Shown here piece after piece: positions 54,961-64,000 of a stretch of DNA of 64,000 bases (positions within the stretch are counted from its first letter, which is position 1; the number at the start of each line of letters is the position of its first letter). This stretch comes from Dryococelus australis. Its lineage: Eukaryota; Arthropoda; Insecta; Phasmatodea; Phasmatidae. The position numbers and the translations under genes were made by a program. The notes under the pieces are model-generated. The model did not search any database, was not told the origin of the DNA, and saw nothing but the letters and a program-made list of their open reading frames with translations. Where the stretch lies: contig CM056998.1 in assembly GCA_029891345.1 (NCBI GenBank), forward strand, positions 175,160,239-175,224,238. The letters run 5' to 3'.

Positions 54961-55380
54961 TACTGCTCAGCACGCATCCCCCTCAGCAAGGCCAGTAACC
55001 AGTTCAGCTCTGACCTCACTGATAAATGGGACGGACCGTATTATATTGTCGGTAAAAGAGAGAACGTCTACTTGGCCGAAGACCTGCGAGGACAGATCCG
55101 GAAGGCCACCCGAGGCCAAATATGACCGTTTCCAAGGGAAATGCAGATGCTTGAGGACGCCGACGCCGTAAGAAAAACACCTGGTCAGTCCGAAAATGAG
55201 GACGAACCTACACCCAGAAGGATAGTTCCCGATATCAAGCGAGGACCCTCAATGAGGCCTGAGCCGACGCCTATCGTCATCAACAGAGCACCTAGCTACA
55301 TTGCGCCATGGAAGGCAGATATAAAGCAATGCCAAGGAGTATTCTCTGTCATATCAATGCCCTCTATGCCACGCAGTTAA
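54961..55380 (+). pseudogene. Integrase C-terminal domain and acidic tail
   Basis: Broken frames carry DKWDGPYYIVGKRENVYLAE and RGQIRKATRGQI, then a frame from 55141 with MQMLEDADAVRKTPGQSENE and INRAPSYIAPWKADIK. It aligns with 46330-46740. Confidence 0.75.
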
Positions 55381-56560
55381 GCTGAGAAAGTCGCAGTCAA
55401 ACGCGACAAAGCAATCCCTAGCTGCTCCAAATTGTCATGGCAGAGTCCCCATGACCGAGAACCCTGCCAATCAAGCCTCATCAGCGAGCAGTGGGAAGCA
55501 CCATCAGTGAGAGAGGTAGAAATCACCAGAGAACCTACCCCTCCATCCAATACAACTCCAAAGCCAGAAGTCAAGGCCGTTCCAACTTCCACAAAGTCGA
55601 TCTCTGGCTCTGACGATAAATAACTACCTGCCACTAGACCACCGGAATACGCTCCAGACGAGAGCACGGAGACCGCCACTAGACCACCAGATGACGTCCA
55701 TGACGTGAACCCGAAGGCCTATGTCACTAGATCACAGGATGGCAAACATGCCACGGAACTAGTACAGACACCGTAACCACAAGAAACGTCCGGAACAGCG
55801 GTCAAATTCGTTCCAGCTTCCACGAAGTCGACCACTGTTCCTCGCGACGATCAACTGCAACTGACGTTGAGCATAGCCCATGGCAGTGCTCCGTCGCAAC
55901 CTCCTGCTATGCAGGAACCTTCACCCGTCGACACCTTTGAGGACGAGAGGCCCGTTCTGCCTCCCGCTCAACTGGTCGCCAATAATCAGAGCGTCGAGAC
56001 CGTTGATGCTTCCTACTACCCGACACCTGGTGCTACTCCTGCAGTCGAAGTTGAGACCTCTCTTGCTCACACTGCCTAGCCACAGAACCTGGACGTCGAG
56101 ACCTCCAACTACCCGGCCCTACAACGAGACGCACCACTCGTAGCCGAGGTCGAGCGCGGTGATCCGCAGCTCCCTTGAGCTCCCACAGCAGGCATCAAGA
56201 CCCTTGATGCCTCCAACGACCCGGCCCTATGACAGGATGTGTTCGCAGGCAAGGTGGAGAGCGGTCCCTTGCCCTGTGCAGCGGAGAAATGTCCTGCCCT
56301 ACAGGTAGGACCCTCATGTGTCACTCTCCTGTACTGCCTCAACGTCCCTTGTAGCTGTGCCCTCCCCATCAGTTCCAGCAGAAGCAGACACCACGACCGA
56401 ACGTGCTGAACCAAGATGCCTGATGCCACCTTGTGCCGCCAAGGCATACTCAACGCCTGGCTGGTACCGAGAATCACCATGGCGACCTACACCAAGGTAC
56501 ACATTGCAGTACCCACTGCATGATACACTACGTCCCAGACGAAGGCCAGTTAAACCAAAG
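55381..56560 (+). pseudogene. Pro/Thr/Ser-rich repeated tail ORF after integrase
   Basis: Open pieces in several frames contain repeated motifs of the type V-E-T-(V/S/F)-D-A-x-Y-Y-P, with DNA cores gtcgagaccgttgatgc and gtcgagacctccaactaccc near 55990-56220. It is equivalent to 46791-47900. There are no membrane or signal features. Confidence 0.5.
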
Positions 56561-57831
56561 CTCAACGAACACAAGTAAGTGCAGTGCTCAACAAAGTTTA
56601 ATCGCAACCATAGTTGTAAACCACTATGAAAAACACTACAGAACTCGTTATAGATCTGTAGCAAATAGTGTCATTTATCTAGTCGACCAGTCAAAGGCAG
56701 TGAGATTGGCAGAGTCACTGGCATTTAGGCTGGATTAAATATTGTGTATACAGTATAAATGCCTACCCAGCTGTCATCATGCGGTGAAAGTGTAGGAACC
56801 GTTGAGGTAAATGCAACAGATAGTTATTTAGAAACTTGGTTATGTGCAAAGTGAACTTGTAAATACAGCAGTCATTGCGCTGTACGTAATTAAAGCCAGT
56901 GAAAACAGACGTTTTACACTTCACCATTGACAAGGTTCCGTAAGAATAAGTGGCCGACAGCCCACATAAAAAGGTAGTATTACTTAGAGACGCTCACCAT
57001 AGTGCTGGTAATTACTACCAATAGTGTATCATGTATAGATGCTCACCACAGTGCCAGTAATAGTTGAAGACAGAAACTTCGATGAAATACATGTTAGACA
57101 TAGTCTACGATAAGAAAAGACTCCTGAAAAGGAATTGGTAATTTTAGATTTTTGTTATAATGATTTGATTTGTAGGTACATTTTTAAATATAACTATGAG
57201 TTCTTACAGTGTACATATGAAGATCACCTACAAGAAGAATGCAGTTTTGTAGGAATACATTTTTATGTTATGATTGTATTTGCTCATATTTTTCTAGAGT
57301 ATTTGTTTTGTTTGCAATATCTTGTGCACCAACTCAGTATCAAACCAGAACTCTGAGCCACACAGCTCCCATGAACTCACTACAGTGAAACAAGGTGCAA
57401 AATATTTTAGCTTCCAAATATCGCAGTGTTATGATTGTAAATTTAAAGTGACCAATGTGCACCAATTATCCACGTTTCATTCATGTTTTTCAAGTGCACT
57501 TGCATTGTTCGTTTACCTGGTCAACCCAGGTGTTGAAGGTCCTGCGGTTGCTGAACTTTAACCCTGTCACACGTAACTGTTTAGCTTGCTGTGCGACCTA
57601 AGGTTCCCTGAAAGATTTTTCTTTTCTTTTTAATCACCACAGCAAGCTCCAGGATAGTTAGTGGCATCTCCCCACCTTCCGTGAGTAAGGCTTGAACGTA
57701 ATTAATTTATCCCCCTTCGTTTTTCGCATGCCGTCATTTTCACGTGCTTTTTATTTCAGGTTCTTGTATATTCTCTTGTAAATATCCACAGCGCTATGCT
57801 GAGTGTTTGTCGGCGGCGTGCAAAAACAAAG
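56561..57831 (+). other. Element 3' non-coding region
   Basis: Similar to 47901-49189. An ATTT-rich stretch shows no coding similarity. Confidence 0.45.
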
Positions 57832-58210
57832 TAGGCCGGTGGGACACCCGATAAACCGCGGCACTCCTGACACAATAATCTCTGTAACAGGGGGGAAAAA
57901 CACAATCGCTGTTTCAGCGAGAGCCGCACCGCCTGGGTGAGGGGCAGAGAGAGGAAGCCTGCCCGCCAAGAGAGAGACAGAGTTACGGTCTCCACGTCCC
58001 ACGTGTCTCGACTTCGCAGTCCGGCTAGAGAGCACAGAGTAATTGCCGCTACAGCGGTCAAGCATCCAACACTAAGGATCCCGCCTACCTGATGAAAATT
58101 TCTTCCCAACTTTCTTTGCTACTCGTACCTAGACCTTCCAGAGAGGGAGCTTACGCCTTACTCCACCACTTTTTCACGATGAGTCTTCATCGCAACGGAG
58201 TGAAGGCGAA
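57832..58210 (+). repeat. Pre-LTR segment with purine-rich tract
   Basis: Matches 49190-49607. It ends in cggagtgaaggcgaa (58196-58210), a purine-rich stretch just before LTR copy G and in the same place as the G-runs of sister copies. Confidence 0.6.
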
Positions 58211-60028
58211 TTGACACATGCCTCTTATACTACTATTAACTACGATTATGACTATCACTCTTCACGTGAAGTATACCCTTACTTCATCCACCCACGTGAG
58301 AGTTGTTACAGCAAACCAATACACGGTTGTTACGCGCTGCTTAAATCTTCCAGGCGGCAAAACACTGGGCTACGAGGTTATGCAACCAGCGAGCATGCTG
58401 CCTTCCCCCTACCCCGCTCTGGGTGTCTACAAGCTGTCCGCCACTTCGGGCACAGCTGAGCGCCATCGTAGATCCACGAAGCATGAACGCTGACAAGAGG
58501 GTTCTCGCCTCCCACACCAGCCTCCCGGCAGAAGTACGTCACAAGCCTTCCCCGCACCCCGCCGCGGCAGCCTAGACTTCTGACTATATAAGTCTGTGCA
58601 CGGCGGGGTTCCAGCAGTCATTCATATTCTTCTCTAGAGGTAACCCTGAGCACTCCTTAGTCCTAGGGCCTCCAGCGAACCTTGAGTCTTCAGTAGCCTG
58701 CGACTACAACAGTCTTTGACACCCATCGAACATGAATATACCCTGCTACTATAACTTTAACTTCTTTTTGTCTCTTCCAGATACCTGCAATTTGATAACT
58801 TTAGTAGTTAGATATTCAGGTTGTAGTTCACTTCCCTCTAGCCTAGGACCAGGTCGCCTACTGCTGGCTAACGTAGTTTACCTGCAGTACTGCATCTGCA
58901 TGGTAGGAGATAGCACGAGTCACTGTGTTATTGAGTCCTCAATAAATAGATCTTTGTTTTCTATCCTAACGCTTTTAATTCTAGTGTAACGTCTACTTCG
59001 CCTGCTAGGAATAATTCGCACTGTGCACTGCAGACAGAAACTGGGAACATTTTAAATCTGAACTAGCTTGACTGAGGGTCCCCTTCTGGGGACCTCCAGT
59101 GTGGTAACACACCCATTAGACGGCCGCCTGTTGCTTCCTACTACCCTGAGCATCCAGGTGCTGGAGTGAAGGAACATAGGAGCCACAACCACTAGGAATA
59201 CTTTCCACAAGGTGAGAGAGCAAGCCTGAGTTATATCACCTACCAGAGCACCTAGGTGCTGGAGGCTGTATTGGCCTGGATATTGCGGCCTGGCCTTGGC
59301 TGGATATCACATCCAGTAGGAGCATTGGTGGCCCACACTCCTTAAGTCTCTGATCTGCCCTCTAACGTGGGGGATCCGTGGGGACTCTTACCGAGCTCGT
59401 GCTACGAATCAGCTACTGGACATACACTATTATAGCGAATAGTTTCTTATCCGGAGTGCACGATGTGTCTTGTTCAGCGGCGAACCAAACTCTATGACTT
59501 AAAAGATAAGGCATGACCGACGGCGTAGGGATCAAAAGATTTCTCATCTAGTTGCCAAGCAACGGAATACCTTAGCCCCTCCTACGCAGGAAAGACATGC
59601 GAAACAGGACCACGCCGCCTCACTGAGATTACGGGTAGTGTCAGCTGTCCCTGTGGTACAATATAAATATATATATATATCTCGCCACTTGTCCGAACCA
59701 GTGTCCCGACTACCACCCTGTGTTGAGGGGTCTAGTATACAGGACTGAAGCTAGATACAGACTAGCCAATCCTAGATTATGTAGCCAAGAGTCAGCGGCA
59801 TGGAACTTGGAGTGTGGTGTGAGATAACTCAGTACAACATAATCTAACCCGAGAACTGTAGAATCGGCTTCGCTCAGCTACCAAACCCACGTTACTAACC
59901 GACCGAAGATCTTCAGAGTAAGTCAGGTTAACTAACACCTCCCATCAGCTACCAATAACTGCGCACTTGGTCTAGCGTAATAAACCTCGACGATTGTGCC
60001 ATACAATCAGTAACCGGGCACATGTCAG
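58211..60028 (+). mobile_element. LTR copy G, most complete family member
   Basis: The ends are TTGACACATGCC and GGGCACATGTCA. Features in order: TATATAAG 58585-58592, splice-acceptor-like tctcttccag near 58780, AATAAA 58941-58946, ORF remnant 59475-59830, AATAAA 59979-59984. The stretch 58734-59461 is nearly identical to 42967-43696 of copy B, while the first 500 bases are visibly more diverged. It is the 3' LTR of the + strand element whose pol starts at 52864. Confidence 0.75.
59475..59830 (+). pseudogene. LTR-embedded small basic ORF, copy G (broken)
   Basis: Reads RHDRRRRDQKISHLVAKQRN, then LAPPTQERHAKQDHAASLRL and VVSAVPVVQYKY. A TATA-rich stretch has inserted or expanded (near 59660) and shifts the frame. 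The later motif LVYRTEARYRLANPRL is found in another frame. A stop follows the expected start. Confidence 0.5.
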
Positions 60029-60045
60029 TACTTTTAACTGTATGT

Positions 60046-60117
60046 ACAGTGAAACCTTGTTAAGAGATTTATAAAGGGACTGTAAAGAATTATTCTTACT
60101 AAAAAAACTTATTGAAG
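60046..60117. repeat. Pogo/Tigger-like terminus fragment
   Basis: The phrase tacagtgaaaccttgttaag (start 60049) resembles the terminus near 41786. It is interrupted by the hAT-type element that follows. Confidence 0.4.
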
Positions 60118-60125
60118 GTTTAATT

Positions 60126-60944
60126 TACGGTTGGGTCAATACTACATTTTATCGAGTCTCGATACCACTTTCGATAAAACATTCTCACAATACTCGATAA
60201 TGATACTTTTCTCGATACCAAATTTAAATTGTCATAAACACAAAACAACTTGGCCAAGAAAATTGCTTATTAATTTACTAGTGTTTTTCCCACACTATGA
60301 AACTATATAAAGACCCACATTACACTAGAAACAAATGTTGAATGGCCTGTAACCCAAACGTCCTTAACCAATGATAAACCAACAGTCTCCTTTGATTCTG
60401 TAGAATCACGTTTCCACAATAAAAACTGAATATTTAATAATGCAGTTGCATCAGATAATTTTGGTATGTGCGGGATGTACAATTACTACTACTCAATTAG
60501 CTCGCTCGTGCACATCGGTGCTCGCTGCAACTCTCTGCCTGTTTTTGTATTTCCTGAAATATATACACAAAATTAAAAGTGATTAGTGGGATAAAGATGA
60601 ATTAAGTGAAAAATTTTGGTGCAGTATATAATTGTGGTATGTACTGGATTTACAGTAACTACTCCACTCGCGCTTATCATTGCTTGCTCGTAACTCTCAA
60701 CCCATTTTTATTGTACCGCAATGAATAAATTATGGTATACAGTGGTACACTTTTCGAAATTGTTGTGTGTAATCCGAATTTTATGGTATTAGTTTCAATA
60801 TTATCGTACATGTTCCGACAGTTATGGTATGCTGGTACCATAATTAAGGTATGAGAAAATCTGTGTTAAAATTCGATACGTTTGGATGTTCTCGTGCGAT
60901 ACTCGATACTATAAAGTATCGCGGTATCGAGGATCCCATTCTTA
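60126..60944. mobile_element. Non-autonomous hAT element with perfect 8-bp duplication
   Basis: GTTTAATT flanks it on both sides (60118-60125 and 60945-60952). The ends TACGGTTGGGTCAA and, reverse-complemented, TAAGAATGGGATCC are hAT-like, and both ends hold tcgatacc-type subterminal repeats. No transposase frame. Length 819 bp. Confidence 0.8.
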
Positions 60945-61039
60945 GTTTAATTATACATGTTCAGAATAAACTTAGTAAGCATGACACCCAGCGAGGGTGT
61001 TCCTAGATTTTTGCGTGGGGGCATAGTGCTGGATGATGC

Positions 61040-61225
61040 CACTGGTTAGTGGGTTTTCTCTGGAAACTCCCGTTTCCCCTGCCCATTCATTCCGATGCTG
61101 CTCCATACTCACCTCTGTTCATCCTCATCGACTCTCAATACATCTATGTTACGTGCTGTCCAAATCTCTTCACTCATTTATTCACTCACTCAATCTCTCT
61201 CTTGCTATATAGCAACCAACCTGTC
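61040..61225 (+). repeat. 5'-truncated SINE body
   Basis: Repeats the body of the SINE at 19553-19862 (ttttctctggaaactcccg, cccattcattc, ccaaatctcttcactcat). No A or B box is present. Confidence 0.6.
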
Positions 61226-61444
61226 ATAACGACCTTATTTCTAGAAACTGCGAGGGGACATTTCAGCAAGGTTTTACACTATGTACATTTAAATCTTGAG
61301 ACTGTGGGATTAAGAAACAATCACTAGTTTGAAGTAGTGAAGTAGAGAGAAACTTTTTAATGTTTAAAATTACATAGGCTATTCATTTACAGCAAGTTCT
61401 TGTTGGGGCTGGGTTGTATTGGAGCTGTGCTGACATGTTGGCAG

Positions 61445-61627
61445 ACCTGGGCTCCAACAACTCTGGCTACTACACGCTGCAGGCAGTTCTGACGCACCGT
61501 GGCCGCTCCAGCTCAAGCGGGCATTACGTAGCATGGGTGCGGCAGAAGGGTGACACCTGGCTCATGTGTGATGACGACCAAGTGTCCCCGGTCACCTCCG
61601 AGGATGTCCTCAAGCTGTCTGGCGGAG
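61445..61627 (+). CDS. USP14: USP14 exon H: catalytic histidine box
   Basis: Two bases complete an Asp codon, 60 codons follow, and one base is left over. Reads LGSNNSGYYTLQAVLTHRGR, SSSSGHYVAWVRQKGD, WLMCDDDQVSPVTSEDVLKL and SGGG. The general-base His codon is at 61522-61524 and the acidic partner lies in DDD (61570-61578). HRGRSSS gives R-x-R-x-x-S ending on the Ser that corresponds to human Ser432, a reported Akt site. The usual Lys-Phe before DDD reads Met-Cys. The acceptor gttggcag ends at 61444; the donor GTGAGT starts at 61628. The final D-W-H-x-A-Y-V-L-L-Y exon is not in the window. Confidence 0.96.
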
Positions 61628-62480
61628 GTGAGTTGACACCATTGGGTAGGAGAAATGACAGCTTCTTCAATCCTTTTGAATTTGTTAATACCAGTTTAGA
61701 TTTATGACGGCCATATTTTCCAGGACATGATAAATGATGTAAGAAATGAACTAATGTTTTGGCACATGTCCGAGGGGACCGTTAACCTTGCCCTCTCTTA
61801 TTATATTATAATTAACAGTCACTAGCAGTACAAAAGTTAAGTAGATAAATTTGCCAGGCTGGGTGGGGGGATTTTCCATGTTGGTAAAATTAAGTTTTTG
61901 ATCTTTCTGACTTAGTGACATGTGACAGAGAGGAGGAGTTAGACCCCAAGGTGAGCTTTGTCTGGAAATTCTCTTTGTAGGAGACTTTCGTCTTGCTTAC
62001 CATTATGGCAGCTAAATATAGTGAAGCCAGTTTCACTGGGAACATAAGTGTAAGTGGACTATACAGAGTCCTTAGGCTCCCGTTCTACCCGGCCTCGGTA
62101 GAGGGTTGGTTGGGTTGGCAGATGTGATGGTACTGACGCAAGATGCGCTTCAACAATATTAATTAGATGACTTCTGCTCATCAGCATAGCTGGCAGCGCA
62201 TCTGATTTGCACGGAGTTTGCATAGCCGTTGGCCACGAGACGTAAAAACATTATATCTAACACGACAAGAATGGATGTTCCAGCCAGTGGAGATTGTATT
62301 ATTTACCAGCCCACCAAAGCTACGCACCTTGAGGCAGCAAGTACTACTAAACACCGCTAGATGGCATCTCTAGTATGTTTCGTCGCTTGTCTTCCATTCT
62401 CTCAGCTGGCTGGTGACATCATGCCAGAGAGCTATGCTTTTTGTCGCCCAGCGGTCAACCCTCGCCCAAGAGATGCCAGC
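61628..62480. other. Intron sequence after exon H, no gene recognised
   Basis: No coding similarity was found. Frames that continue exon H past the donor (to 61707) lack family similarity. Confidence 0.5.
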
Positions 62481-62900
62481 CAATGAACGCAATGGCAGCC
62501 GCCCAGCAGAGTATAAATACAGAGTCAGAATTTGACTCAGAGCCATTCTTCAGTCTTCATTTCTCACCATGCTAGTCAGCTAGAATCTCTCCAGCTTCAA
62601 TCCTTGCTCTATCTTCCTTCCCTCACCGCACCTTTGTGCCGGAAGGAATACCTGTTCCTTAGCCCCATTATTGGGACAATCCTGCTACGCCCTGCTTAGT
62701 AATCCAAGCATTGTGCCAACCCGTTTAACCACTACGTCATCTATTCACACTAGACACTGTGGCCCCTCCTGGGTAATAATGGTGTAAGAAGTCAGTCATA
62801 GTTTTTAGTTGTTTTCACACCGCTAGACTACCCCATCCCGTTTAGCCTAAAAACAAGTCACATCTACCTGTCTTGCATAGGTTCAGCTTCCCATAAGCTC
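62481..62900 (+). repeat. LTR-like promoter region
   Basis: The core promoter tataaata (62512-62519) is followed by a C-rich leader with caatcctgctacgccctgc near 62678. No second copy or defined ends were seen. Confidence 0.4.
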
Positions 62901-63095
62901 TTGATAAAGGTAGGAGCTAGTGTGTCACTAGCTCCTACACAAGATCTGACCCCTGCCCTCGTCACCGCCATCGGACAGCTCGCTCCTAAAGAACAAGCCC
63001 AAGCTCTGCGACATTTACTCGTTCCCATCACACCAGAGATACCGAGGGATATGTTCCAGACTCAAACCTGCCTGAGTCAGGAGGTACACCCGTGA
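62901..63095 (+). other. Short open frame, possible start of element Gag (tentative)
   Basis: A 64-codon frame contains LTPALVTAIGQLAPKEQAQA and LRHLLVPITPEIPRDMF. The amphipathic helix-like text would fit a Gag N-terminus following the LTR-like region at 62481, but no family was recognised. Confidence 0.25.
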
Positions 63096-63139
63096 CTTGC
63101 AGAGTACCTCAGTCAGCCTGATCAGCAGCTGACAGCTTC

Positions 63140-64000
63140 CATCGTGTACCCTGCAGGATGGTGCGGGGTCCAGGGTGAGCTGTTCCGCTGTGGTTACCAC
63201 GGGCTCTCCTCCATGATCATGAAGAAGGTGCTCGGGGGCTGCCTCCGTACTCGAGGCTTCCTCTGGAACGGTCTGGGTTGTGTTGTCATCAAGTGTGTCT
63301 GGTGGGGTGTCGTCATGTTCATGGTGGACGGCTGCTCACTAGATATCCTTCGGCATTGGCAGGTGGTCTGGAGTTAGTAAGCAGGTCAAAGTACGTGGAC
63401 ATACACGCTGGGATACAATCAACACTAATACAATTCCCTGAATTGCAGGCTTCAGGGTAGTCCTGTACTCCTCTGTGGCGTGGTGTCTAAGAGTCAGGCT
63501 TGGCCTTGGGTGACGTCTGTGACTTGAAGACAGCGGCCTCTGCATTGAGCGTGGACTAAAAAGCTAGTGCGGTCGCACAATCAGGGCTGATCGCAGCGGC
63601 AGACTAGTTGCTCTGAACCCTGGAAGGTGACCTCGGAGACTCTGGAATTTCTGGCTATGGCCTTCTGTATGTTAAGGCTGGGTCTCGGCGTTGGTGTCTA
63701 CCACGGCATCCGACGTGGCAGGTTCCCGGCTAGAGGGCTCAAGGGAGACGAAAGTTGTGGCGTAGCTTGTTGAGACGAAGGCTCGGGACGTGCTGTCTGT
63801 CTGACGGAGCTAGAGATCAAAGTTCTCTTGGTGCTGGCAGCTGGGCGTAGATGCTGGTGGCTTGGGTTGTAGGCCACTGGGCTTCTCCAAGATACTTCGG
63901 TGGTGCTCTTTGGCCATCTTCCAGGGTACTGGGTGAACTTCGGCAGAATGTAGAGGGGGTGTATGGTATCGTCCATTCTGGCGGTTTGCCTCTTGGCTTC
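63140..64000 (-). repeat. Minus-strand acidic/Pro-rich element ORF remnant
   Basis: On the minus strand, open pieces read HEHDDTPPDTLDDNTTQTV and PEEASSTEAAPEHLLHDHGG, and 63976-63698 gives a 92-codon Pro/Ser/Thr-rich frame. The composition resembles the repeated tails after integrase at 46791 and 55381. Assignment is by composition only. Confidence 0.35.

Noticed and set aside
61708..64000. Search for the final USP14 exon (D-W-H-x-A-Y-V-L-L-Y)
   Set aside because: No matching codons in any frame after 61628; it must lie beyond the window.

Overview
The window looks like intronic DNA of one very large arthropod gene, filled with transposable elements. Eight exons on the + strand (1082 to 61627) splice in a consistent phase into 393 codons of USP14, the proteasome-associated deubiquitinase. 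The catalytic Cys and His boxes are present. The 5' ubiquitin-like exons and the last C-terminal exon lie outside the window, so the gene exceeds 64 kb. The protein reads most like insect Usp14 as I know it (for example GSNNSGYYTLQAVLTH and SSSSGHYVAWVR). I therefore infer an arthropod with a large, repeat-rich genome; the species cannot be named from sequence alone.

Layout: 1-3.8 kb holds the intron, a SINE-like piece, exon A and a minus-strand LTR-element relic. 3.8-15.8 kb holds exon B and an intron with a 1.6-kb LTR inserted between short direct repeats (5328-6902), then a defective LTR element (about 7585-13160 and beyond). That element carries two PHD-type zinc-finger remnants, a Gag-like domain, a 3-kb A-rich non-coding interior and a polypurine tract. 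15.8-26.6 kb holds exons C, D and E with an intron containing a partial LTR, a hAT-type element, a tRNA-derived SINE, an 83-bp minisatellite and AT-rich DNA. 26.6-32.5 kb holds an LTR fragment with an intact 111-codon ORF, a minus-strand Ty3/gypsy relic (PBS, PHD-like finger, Gag, protease, RNase H) and exon F. 32.5-41.2 kb holds further LTR relics and exon G. 41.2-61.4 kb is a 20-kb intron that is a nest of one TA-flanked DNA transposon, five LTRs or LTR pieces, three gypsy-type internal fragments and a second hAT-type element; exon H follows. 61.6-64 kb is more LTR-like material.

The most unusual theme is a family of long LTRs with terminal inverted repeats near TTGACGCGTG. They carry a small arginine-rich ORF between the promoter/first poly(A) signal and the 3' terminus. 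At least six copies occur here on both strands, one of them uninterrupted. The second theme is a pair of PHD-type fingers placed before Gag in two independent element copies. All pol genes seen are broken (stops, frameshifts, lost catalytic residues), so the elements here are relics, although a few LTRs look fairly recent. No bacterial features, CRISPR arrays, rRNA or functional tRNA genes were seen.
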